Below are positions 38,801 to 50,800 of a DNA stretch of 64,000 nucleotides, one piece after another; position 1 is the first letter of the stretch; each line of letters begins with the position of its first letter. This stretch comes from Brasenia schreberi. Its lineage: Eukaryota; Streptophyta; Magnoliopsida; Nymphaeales; Cabombaceae. A program made the position numbers and the translations under genes. The stretch lies in the NCBI GenBank assembly GCA_036023115.1, contig JAYKKT010000091.1, forward strand, positions 31,381,501-31,445,500. The letters are read 5' to 3'. The notes beneath the pieces were generated by a model. That model ran no database searches and had not been told where the DNA came from. It saw only the letters and a list, made by a program, of their open reading frames with translations.

Positions 38801-41800
38801 AAGAACCAGGAATCACTTAGCTCACAAGACTATTTAATGAAATATGAAAAAACCAAAAGATGCCCCAAAAATGGAGACCGAGTATACTTATATCCGTATA
38901 CAAGAATTAGGGAGATATTCAAAATTGTGCGAATTATTAGAATATCAAGTTAACGAGTCATACTATGAAATTATGAGAAAATTATTGAACATAGGTTAAG
39001 ACAATATCGAGTATATCAGAAAACCAATTTGGATTCGTATATCATCTTTTGAGACGTGTTATAGAACATTTTAGAGCAAAGAAAAAGATCACATGATATT
39101 TATTGATTTAAAAAAAAGCTTATGATAGGGTACCAAGGGATGTTCTTTGGAAAACCTTGGAAAAAAGAGGTATCCCATTGACATTCATAAACCTTATAAG
39201 AGACATGTACGATAGTGCAAAAACAAGCATGAGGACTCATGACGGAATGACAAACTTCTTTGACGTTAATATTGGGTTACATCAAGGATCAACTTTAAGT
39301 CCACACTTATTTATAATGGTGATTGATGAGTTAACAATACATATTCAAGATGAATTACCTTGGTGTATGTTATTTGAAGATGACAGTTTTAGTGGAGGAG
39401 TCTAAGGAAAAAGTTATAGAAAATTAGAACTATGAAGAGAAACATTAGAAAGTAAAGGCTTCTGACTTAGTAGAACAAAGACAAAATATATGGAATGTAA
39501 GTTCGATCATTTGGTTACTTCAGAGGACATAGAAATTAAAATTGGCATACAATGCATCCCCCAAAAGAAAAGTTTTAAATACCCAGGGTCAATTTTTAAT
39601 AGTGATGGAAGAATTGATGTAGATATTATGCATAAAATTAATGTTGATTAAAATGGAAAGGAGCATCATGTATTCTTTATGATAAGAAAATACTATTAAA
39701 GTTAAAAGGTAAATATTATAGAACAACAATTAGACCTGTCATGTTTTATGGTTATGAGTGTTCGGGGCAGTTACTTATGAGTATATACAAAACATATATG
39801 TGACAGAAATGAAGATGTTGAGATACATTAATGATCCTACAAGGAATGACCCTATACATAATGAGGTTATTAGAAACAAATTAGGAGTGACACCAATAGA
39901 GGATAAAATGAGAGCATATTGTTTAAGATGGTTTCAACATATAAAAAGAAGATCAAAAGAAGCACTTATAAGTAGGTATGAAAAACTATATTTTAAAAGT
40001 ATTAAAAGATATAGGTAGAGGACGACCACAAAAGTGTTGGAAAAAAGCAATAAAGAATGATCTACCTTATGTTGAGTTAACTGCTAACATGGCACATGAT
40101 AGGGCTCTATGGAAACAAAGAATCCATGTAGTCGACCCCGTCTAGTATGGGAAAAGGCTCATTTGTTGTTGTATTGTTGCGGCACAATTATTTCTTATTA
40201 ATAATGAATGATTGATGTGACTATATTGCATTTGATATTCTTTATAATTTGGATATTCTTTCTTTACAAACAAATACAAAAGGATGCAAGAAGGGCAAGG
40301 AAGGAGCCATATGACCCGTTGAGCTATGAAAATGTTGATATTCTTGATGATTGAGTAAAAGAGGAGGAACCCTCCTCAATTTAGAGGATAAAAACGGAGG
40401 GCACTCCAAGCCGAAGCAAAACGGAGTTGGAGATGATGATGGAGATGAAGGTGTTGGCGGATCCAATTATGGAGGAGGAAGATGGAGGAGATGATAATAG
40501 TGATGGTGATCCTGACTATGTTGATTACAATGCTTTTGTTAATTATGATCAACATTATGGATGATTGTTTAACTTTTAATTGTAACTTTGTAGGCGGATC
40601 CAATTATGGATGATGGAGATGATAATTGTATGTTGTAACTTTGTTGTTTATTAATTAAATGTATTCAATATTGACATTATAGTATGGATGCTTGTTCATT
40701 ATGAGATGTTATTTAACTTTGTTATTCTCTTCTCACAATCTCTCCAACTATTTTTATAGTCATAGTCATTTATTAAGAATTATCTCCTTAAAATCAAGCT
40801 TTTGGATTCAATTTTGTTTAATGTTGATTGTGTTATATATATTTTGTTCATTAATTTTAATTTTTATATATTTTAAATTTATTAATATTTTTTTATCAAG
40901 AAATTAAAAAAAAATTGTATCATACCGTACGATATAGTACGATACAGGCGTATTGGTACCCAGTGCGATCGAGTACCGCTTTTTACAACATTGGTACATT
41001 GTCTTTGTTAGAAGAGTTAATAGAGTTTATGTTTATGTAACTTTTATAAAGTTGTGTAATGGATCATTATATGGGTCTAGTGTAGAATTGGTCCACTTAA
41101 TTATAGATAAGATTACTTAGGGGTGTTTTTGTCTTTCAAGTTAGATTAGGTTAAATAGGTGTTAAGTCAGAAAACGTGAACTATAGAAAGGCAGCAAAGG
41201 AGCAGCCGCAGGGTTCTCTACTTAGGGCAGATTGGAGGAATGCCTCCAATCAGCCACCGCCTGTAAGTTTTTCTTTGATATTTACATCAATAAAGTTGTT
41301 AATTTTATAATATGGTATCAGAGCCTATACGACACTCAAATCGATCGTTTAGAAGAAGAAAATCAGCGCCTTGAATTACTTTGATGTGTGAAGGAAACAG
41401 AAGGGCCTGTGGATGCATATCAGATTGGATTTTTATCATGATTGTGCACAATATAATAGTGCAGACAGAATAATAACTTGAGATTGTTTGGCCGATTCAG
41501 AAATATAGATAATCGTAATCAGAGATCATCGTGCATCTGATTCATTGTCGTACATACTAGCAAGCAACTGATTCATTGTCGTGTAGATTATCGTGAGGCT
41601 GATTCATTGTAGTGCAGACTGGATAAGAATCAGAAATTGTGTGACTGATTCATGTGGTCTGCTGATTCAGAAATCTAAGTATAGTTTACACTCAAAAGGA
41701 AATCGTGTGATTGATTTGTGTGGCTTGCCGATTCATAAATTGATGTGGTATTGAGTTGTGATTTAGAAATTGTGTGGCCTGAAATCTAGGTATATTTAAC

Positions 41801-44800
41801 ATTCAAAAGGAAATCGTGTGACAGCCTATCTTCTTGTGACTTGCTAAATCATAAATAGATATATGTATTCATCTTTCAAAAGGAGGATCTTGAGTTGTCT
41901 TGGCTAATTCAACAAACTAGATTATTTGAGGCTTATCAGATTATCTTCATTATATTTTGATCAATGGCTGGCAAAGGGAAAGGAATTGATAATCCCTTCC
42001 ACACGAGTGAACAATCATTTTCATTGGAAAAAACAGAAAATTTTCAGATTACAACTACTAAGTTAGATGGCAGAAATTATTTGGAATGGTCTAGATCAGT
42101 AGAGCTAGCTATTATAGCAAGTGGGAGATGGTCTAATCTAATGGGTCAAATACCAATTCCAGAGACTCATGATGCACATTACCCTACTTGGAGAAGAGAT
42201 GATGCTTTAATATCATCTTGGTTATTGTAGTCAATGATTCCATCAATTGCCAAGACTTTTATGTTTCTTGAATCTGCTCATGAGATTTGGTGTGTTGTAT
42301 CAGAAGCTTATTCAAGAAAGAAAAATATTGCAAAGGAATATGAAATACTGGAAAGGATTAGAAAATGTAAACAAGGCACACGGTCTATCAGTGAGTACTA
42401 TGCAGATTTACGAGGACTTTGGGATGAACTTTATTTTACTAATATAAAGTGCTCTTCTTGCTACACAGAAAAAAATGCTGAAATTTAAAAGAAGAAAGTT
42501 TTTGATTTACTGTGGGGTGTCAACTCAGAGTTTGAGTCCATAAAACTAAATATTTTGGGCAGAGAAGAACTTCCTTCACTTGGCACAGTATATTCTTTAT
42601 TAATCAGAGAAGAAGATCGCAGAAACCTTGAAAGAGAGTATTTCAACTACAGATCAACATGCTCTTCAAACACGAAAAGACAACAATTATTATCGTGGAA
42701 GAGGTGGACAATACAATAGAGGACGTGGACGAGGAAGATTTAACTCTGATGATAAAGACAAGCTTGTATGCTCTCATTGTGGAAAAACGAGACATTCTAA
42801 AGAATACTGTTGTGAATTAAATGGAAGACCTGATTTTACTAGAAATCGAAACTACTCAGCTCATTCTACAGAAATTTCCACTCTTAGTATTGTGGGTATT
42901 CAAGAGATCATCAAAATGATAGAAGGACTGGAATCAAAGCTATCAGAAAACTCTCAATCAGCATCCTCCCATTTATCACAGGCTACAGTAGTTCAAGCAA
43001 CTCATACAGAGAAGGGTAATAATTCATCTCCTTCTAATTCCAAAACTTGGATTATTGATTAAGGGGCTATAGATCACATGGTGAAAGATTTATCATATTT
43101 TTCAGAATACAGAACACTTAAAAAACAGGAATCGATTAAGCTGGCAGACGGATCCAATACTTATAGGGTTGGACTGGAAAGTGTACTCATATGTTTTTCA
43201 GACTTAAAATCGGTTTATCATGTTCCTAGTTTTCCCATAAACTTACTTTCAGTCAGTGCATTAACTCGTGCTATGAATTGTAGAGTAACATTTGATTCTA
43301 CTGGATGTGTATTTCAGGATCTGGAGAAGGGGAAAATCTTTGGTCGTGATAGACTACAAAGGGAATTATACATCTTGGAGGATAATTTGCAGCATACAGC
43401 AACTTATAACACTTCAACTCCAGTAGTTCAAGATGCAGAACTTCGTCTGTGGCATTGTCGTTTGGGTCATTTTCCTGTGTCAAAACTTCATTATGTTATT
43501 CCTCATCTTAGAGTCGAGTCAAATAAACCACATTTTGAATGTGATGTATGTTAGCTTGGAAAACATCAAAGAGCCTCTTATCCTTTGAGTGACTCTAGGA
43601 GATCTCAACCATTTAAACTTCTTCATTCTGATAGATGGAGTCCCAGTCCAGTTACTTCACTTTTTGGTTATAAATACTTTGTTTCCTTTATTGATGATTG
43701 TACTCGTCTCACCATCGTTTATTTTTAATGAAAAGGCTTGCTACGGTTGTTTAGCATCTTCCAAAATTTTTGCAAATGAAATCAATGCTCGGTTTAGGTG
43801 CGGTCGTATTTCTGCGTGGCAATCTGAAAGAATATTTTCTACTCCTTTTAATTCTTTTATATGCTTATACTCATGGTATTATTCATCAATCCCGCTTGTC
43901 CTCACACACTACAACAAAATAGTGTGCGCCGAAACGAAAACATCATCTATCTCCTTGTCTTCGACACAAACCGTCACTTTAATAAATGCTAATGCACCTT
44001 TGAAGTTTTTGGGGTGACGCTATTCTTACAAATTTTGTTATCCTTAATAAATCAAATGCTATCTTCGTTTTACAGGTAATAAAATTCCTCATTCTCTTTT
44101 ATTTCCTAAAGATCCTCATTTACGTTGTTCCTCGTGTGTTTGGTTCCACTTGTTTTGTTCATGAGATCTCTCTGGCCGGCCGATAAGATAAGAATTAAGC
44201 TAGCCGTGCCGTTAAATGTATCTTTCTTGGGTATTCTCGAGTTGCGTATGGAAAGCATCGATGTTATTCTCCTTCTACACATCGCTTTTTTATATCCTCT
44301 GGGCAGATGTTACATTCTTTCGAGGATACCCTTTCTTACATGTCACATCGCCTACATCCCATTTTTACCTCCATCTCAAGAGCTCACTTCCCATTCCTCT
44401 TTGCAACACCCGTCTTTCTAATCCTCAAGCTCGACATACCATACAAGACGACCGTCCGTTATGCTCGATTTGGTCATTCACCTCTATGAGCTCATCACCT
44501 AATCCGGAGTTCCCGAGATCACACCTACTATTGATTCTCATGATTCACCTCCCGCTCCAATCACTTCTCCCACCGCGGTCCCACTGACGACACTTCTGCT
44601 GGACTCACGACCATTGCACTCCATAAAGGTAAACGCTCTACTCTCAATCCCTCATCCGCTTTACAATTTTCTAAGTTACCATCGATTATCTCCCTTCCTA
44701 TTGTGCTTTTGTGTTCCGTTTGTCATCTATTACCATTCCTAAGAATGTTCGAGGAAGCATTATCTCATCCAAGATGGCTACAGTAATGATTGGATGAGAG

Positions 44801-47800
44801 ATGATCGCTTTGGAATCTAATCACACATGGAGCACTTGTTTCACTTCCTCCTCGGAAAATCGACGAGCTTGGTTGTCGCAAACTGGGTGTTTACTATTAA
44901 AGTCAAGGTCTCGATGGCATGGGACCTGTGGACCGATTGAAAGCCCGACTGGTAGCGGCAAAAGGATACACTCGTATTTATGGTTTGGACTACTTCGAGT
45001 GATACTTTTTCTCTCCCGATGGCTAAGATAGCGTCCGTACGCTTTTGTTCTTGCTCCATAGCGGCCATTAATACGAGATGCCGGCCCTTGTATCAACTTG
45101 ATATTAAGAATGCCTTTTGCATGGTGATCCGAGGAGAAGGGTTTATATGGACGGCAACCACCGGGGTTTGTTGCTCGTGGGGAGTCGCCCAAAAGTGTGC
45201 TTCTGCCACAAAATCATTGTATGGTTTAAAACTGAACCACAGATGCTTGGTTTGGGAAGTTTAGTAAAATTATTCAAGCATTTGGCATGATTCTCAAAGA
45301 CAAGGTTACCATTCTCTCGACATTCTTTAAATACTCACCGTTGAATAAACTATATCTATCTTGATGGTTTATGTTGATGATATCATTATCATTACGGGAA
45401 ATGATCACTGAAGAAGGATTAAGCAATTGAAGCAATACCGTTTTTAAGCGTCATTTTAAAACTAAAGATCTTGGTTCGATCTCTGATACTTTTTGGGATT
45501 GATGGTAGTGGCTCGAATCAAAGAATGTGTGTTACTATTCTCCTGAAAGGAAATATGCCTCTTGATATTATTGAAGAGAATGGGATGCTTGATTGTAAAC
45601 CCGATTCGATACTCCTATGGACCCAAACGTGAAGCTTCTACCTAATCAGTGGGAAAAGCCTGTATCCCGACCTGACACAGTGTATACCCGAAGATTAGTT
45701 AGAGCAGTTGGTGATCTCACCATGACTCTCGACTATTAGGACTTGTGCTTTTCCCGTCGTTGCCGTGAGTCGAGTTTCTCACTTCACCTTATGTGACACC
45801 ATTGGAAGTAAATTGTTCTGGATCCTAAGATACATCAAGGGATCACCTGGGAATAAAGTATCTGCTTATTCTTCAATGACGGAAGTGGGTCACACTAATA
45901 TCATTAGACATATACCGATGCAACATCGCGTATGATGCTATAATTGATGGGAGGTCCACTTGGTTATTGCCACCGTGTGCTTATTGGAGGCAACTTGATT
46001 TCGTTGAAAAGCAAAGTATGCAAACCGAAGGTTGCAAGATCGAATAGCACCGAAGGCAGTATCGTGCTATGCGGCTAATACTACTTTGCGAACTTTGTGG
46101 CTAAAATATTCAAGCTTCAAGAGCTGAAGTTTTTATGAGATAGCCCCATGGAACTTGCTTGGTGATAAACCAATCAAATTCTGTTTCTCTCTTCGAATCC
46201 AATTTTTCATGAAAGGATCAAACATATAGAAATTGACTGCCACTTCATCAGAGAGAAGATTGCTCTCCAAGAGTTCCAACTGGAGTATGTTAAATCAGCA
46301 AATCAGAAAGCTGATTTTTTTACTAAAGCTATTGCTAGCAGACAACTCAAGGATACATTATTCAAGTTGGGTGTTCTCAATATCTTTCACCCAACTTGAG
46401 GCGTTAGAAGAGTTAATAGAGTTTATGTTTATGTAACTTTTATAAAGTCATGTAATGGGTCATTATATGGGTCTAGTGTAGAATTGGTCCACTTAGTTAT
46501 AGATAAGATTACTTAGGGGTGTTTTTGTCATTCAAGTTAGATTAGGTTAAATAGGTGTTAAGTCAGAAAACGTGAACTATAGAAAGGCAGCAAAGGAGCA
46601 GCCGCAGGGTTCTCTACTTAGGGCAAATTGGAGGAATGCCTCCAATCAGCCACCGCCTGTAAGTTTTTCTTTGATATTTACATGAATAAAGTTGTTAATT
46701 TTATAATAGTCTTTAGGTCTCTAAAGACATGGGAATCACACTTATTACCTAAGGAGTTCGGTGTTTTTTCTAATCAAAGCCTTGAAGCACTTCCGAAATC
46801 AAAAGCATGTAGATCGTATGATGACACGATGGGAAACTTATTTGGAAAATTTAATTATGTGATTATACACAAATCTGGAATTTCCAATCGAGTAGTAGAT
46901 TTAGTCGACGATCAACTCTTCTTATTTCTTTTGATTGAGAATTTCTTGGTTTGGAAGAGCTTAAAGATTGTTATCATGACGATAAGATTTTGGTCAAAAT
47001 ACCACACAAACCACTCGGTAGAGTTTGTGGTCTAAGATAGTTTTCTCTTCAAAGGTAATCGTTTATGTATTTCAAGGAGGAGTTCTTTATAAGACAATCT
47101 TATACGGGAAATGCATCCGGGTGAACTCAACGGCCATGTGGGGCGAGATGTTATTTTTGGCCCCAACTCAAAAGAGATATACGAAAATTTGTCCTTAGGT
47201 GTCCAACCTATCAACAAAGCAAAGGACAAATACACAACACTGACTTATATGCCTTTACTTATTCCTAGCACACCTTGGGAAGATATTTCTATGGACTTTA
47301 TCTTGAGATTGCCCCAGGACCTAACAAGGCAGCGACTGCATCCATCATCGTGGCGATTGATAGATTTTCTAAAATAGCCTATTTTGTTTCCTGCCGTAAG
47401 ACTGCAGATGCTCACATGTTGCAAAACTGTTTTTTAAAGAAATTATCAAGCTGCATTGAGTTCCTATCTCCATTATGTCAGATCGTGATAGTAAATTTCT
47501 TACAGTATTTATGCTTATTTTATGGAAATAATTTGGTACAAAACTCAAATTTTTAACAACCCACTATTAAATAGATGGGCAGACTGAGGTTGTTAATAAA
47601 TCCTTAGGCAACCTAGTTGGATGCATATACGGCACCAAGAAGAGACAAAGGGACTTAGCCTTGGCGATGGTTGAATTTGCCTATAACAACTCAGGCCATC
47701 AGTCTACTAGACAAAGCCCCTAATGTATTGTCTATACCAAAGTTCCTAGACATGTGGTCGACCTAATCAAGCTGCCTCCAGGTGTAAGGTCTTCAATCGC

Positions 47801-50800
47801 TCTCTGGCTAACAACTATTCTAACATTTTTCAGCTGATTAAAGATGCCTTGGAAGAACAGATAGAAAGTTATAAGAAACAAGTTCATAAATATCACAAGG
47901 AACGATCACTTCAAGGCTTTCATAGTAAAATACAACCACGAAAGTATGAACCCTATAAAGTTTTGAAGAAGATCAATAACAATGCTTATGCATCGACCTC
48001 CCACCTACTATGAAAATTTCTAAAACATTTAATGTCGTTGATCTTACTCTGTACCATCCTGAAGAACCACTCGATGAAGACAACTCAAAGGCGAGTTCCA
48101 ATAAAGGGAGAGAAAATGTCGTAGATTACTAAAATGCATACCAGAATAGATATTGCAGGAATCAATGTCTGAAAATTATTAATAAACTAAAATAGATATT
48201 GCAAGAATTAATGTCTTAAATTATTAACATAGTAGGAATCAATGTTTGGAAATTATTAACACACCAAAATAGATATTGCAGGGATTAATGTCTGGAAAGT
48301 ATTAATAGACCAATTGTAGGAACCAATGCCTAGAGAATATTAATAGACACACAACATTAATATTTGCAAGTACAAGTCTTTAGGATAGCCTATAAAAGTT
48401 GTTGTATGGTCTTTGCATTCCTTGTTCTCTTATCTTGTTGTGTTAAAGAAAGTTTTCTTTGTGTCCACTTGAACGATATCAAGTCAACAAAAGATGTTTT
48501 TCTAATTGCTGAAGATTTAATTAATATTTATGTTTCTATAATATTTTTATGTTTCTGTAATTAGAATTATGTAGTTGAGTAGTATGGATCATAATCTGAT
48601 TCATTGGGAGTCGAGTATGATTATTGTTACTAATCAAGGGCATTTTAGTCTTTCAAGTTAGAAACCTGTATAAATAATGCCATATGTGTAATTAGTGTGT
48701 TAAGCAAAGGAATAAAGAAAGAGAGGTTGAGATAGCCATGGAGGTGCTGACCTCTTGTTTCAAAATTTCCAGACATGGATGAAAATACTAATGATTTTCA
48801 AGGTATATGGGTTAATTTTCTACATGGTATCAGAGCCTAATCACATGGATTAGCGTATGTATGAGCAAGATTCTAAGCCGTGAATTATGTAGGGCAGCAA
48901 AAAAGGGTTTTTGGCACAGATTTATGGTGTTTGATTTTCAAAAAGTCAATCCATTTTACTTTTTCTAGCATTGTTTGTGTTCTAAGGACAAAGATAAAAG
49001 ATTATGATCAACCCTAAAAAAATGAGACAGATTTTATCATGACGGATAAAGGTAAGATCGGAGATAGTTGTGAAAACAGTTTCTCAGATAAGGGTGAGGT
49101 GTTTCAAATCACAAACCTTAAATTAGATGGCAAAAACTATTTTCAATGGGTTAGATCCATTGAACTAGCTTTGATGGCAAAGGGGCGTTGGGATTACCTA
49201 ACTAGAGACATTCCTCAACCTCCTATAATGGATCCTCTCTATTTACGATGACGTAGGAAAAATGTATTAGTTAGCACATAGTTTATACAACCAATTGTAC
49301 CATCGATTAAAAGCACGTTTATGTTCCTAGAATCAACAAAAGATATTTGGTTAGCGGTTTAGGATGCCTATGCTTAGAAGAAGAATATAGCTAAAAAATA
49401 TGATATTATTGAGAGGATTCAAAAATGTAGACAAGGAGGAAGATCTGTTAGTAAATATTATGCATAACGAGGTTTTTGGAAAGAATTACAGATTTATTTT
49501 AAGATAAAATGTCAAAGTTGCATGTAAGAGCATAATGAGAAATTTGAAGAGCGGAAATTGTTTGATCTTTTGTGGGGAATCTCACCTGGACATGAGGTTG
49601 TGAAAAATAACATTCTTAGTAGAGAATAACTTCCCTCCTTGAACACAATGTATTATTCTCTTTTATCATGGGAAGAAGATCGGAAGCATCTAGAGAAAGA
49701 AACCAAGATTAATTCAGAGACTACTGCATTTGTGAGCAAGAATAATTCTAACTCCTCATTATCTCGTGAGAGAGAGAGATCACCACTTACTTCTGAAGAA
49801 AAAGACAAACTGACTTGCTCTCATTGTGGAAAATCATGACATACAAAAGAGACATGCTGAGAATTAGTGGGCAAACCTACTTATTATCATAATAGGTCCA
49901 ATAAAGCCTACTTTAGCAGTGATCAAAGTGAAAAACAGAATACTGAAAGTAGTGTAACTTCATTGGCTCACATGAAGAAAGAGATTAAGATGCTTAAGGC
50001 TTGTCCGATTGATTCGCAGACTGCATCTACATCCTCTAATGTTGATTCTCAAGCTACTATGGCATATCCATTCTCATTCATGACTAAGGATAATGTAATT
50101 ATTTCTCACTCCAAGATATGGGTCATTGACTCTAGTGCCACATATCACATGGTTGGTAGGCGAGATTTCTTTGATGATTATTAGTTGATTAAAAAAAAAT
50201 TAATATTAGGTTGGTTAATGGATCACACACTTCCATCGTCGAAAAAGGAAGTATCATTATCAGTGTTATCCGTATCGGCACGATACGATACACCTAAGTG
50301 TATCATTTTTTAAAAGTTATAACACCGTATCGTGTGATACGGGCCGTATCGCACGATACGGTGCATATCGCCCGTATCGTACGCCCAGGGACCCTGGCCG
50401 AACAGAAAACCTGCATTTTTCGTGAGTTTTCTCCCTCTTCGAGTTCTCCAAGCTCCCTAAGAGTTGTTCTTCGCCTCTTTGGTGTTTAAAGCTCTAAAAT
50501 CGTGCTCTATGGTATCCATGCAAGCCTCCTATCTCGGATTTAGGTATATTTTTAGTGTTTTTCTTCATTTTTTTCTTTTTATTTGTTTATTTATATTTTT
50601 CTTTTTTTGAATGACAAAATATAAAGTTATTAAGTGTGTGGATATGATTTTTATTGCATTAATGAAGTGGGAGACACTCTATTTGAGTGTTATTTGATGA
50701 TTGGGGATTTACGAAGTGCTTTTATTTTCAGGTTTTTTATTGAATTAAAGTACTCAATTGAGATGGCAGGAAGGGGTGTTAGAGACTCCCATTCTCGTTA

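Larger units (their letters stand above)
33013..40993 (+). mobile_element. hAT DNA transposon hAT-B (CAATGTTGT-type ends) with nested elements
   Basis: Left end AAATGTTGTAAAAA, right end (reverse strand) CAATGTTGTAAAAA. Flanks are GTATAATG (33005-33012) and GTACATTG (40994-41001), 6/8 matching. The right version restores the G2 reading frame, so this is the target duplication. Subterminal GTATCG/CGATAC words occur at both ends. It contains transposase remnants plus hAT-D (34149-36168) and RTE2 (37335-40175). Without those it would be about 3.1 kb. Confidence 0.82.
41006..46708 (+). mobile_element. Ty1/copia LTR retrotransposon C1 (5703 bp)
   Basis: LTRs 41006-41312 and 46402-46708 (307 bp each, nearly identical). 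Perfect 5-bp target duplication GTCTT (41001-41005, 46709-46713). The 5' LTR is followed directly by TGGTATCAGAGCC. LTR ends are TG...TA, unlike the usual TG...CA. The gag-protease-integrase-RT-RNaseH order is copia. It inserted into G2 immediately beside hAT-B: its target duplicate shares one base with the hAT-B duplicate. Confidence 0.92.
26573..48506 (+). mobile_element. Ty3/gypsy element G2, reconstructed across nested insertions
   Basis: Pieces in order: 5' LTR fragment and gag start (26573-27515), rest of gag, protease and RT (30439-33012), RNase H-integrase (46709-48116) and 3' LTR (48117-48506). Between them lie RTE1, hAT-B and copia C1. The reading sense is continuous across the gaps. 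STYQQELY at about 32990 is followed, after hAT-B and C1, by [17 protein letters not shown] at 46709. Gag and integrase resemble chromovirus-type Ty3 elements, but I see no chromodomain. Stops are frequent. Confidence 0.85.

Noticed and set aside
1198..48837. tRNA genes at the TGGTATCAGAGC sites
   Set aside because: These are 12-14 base retroelement primer binding sites directly after LTRs at 1198, 15244, 41313 and 48825; no cloverleaf follows.
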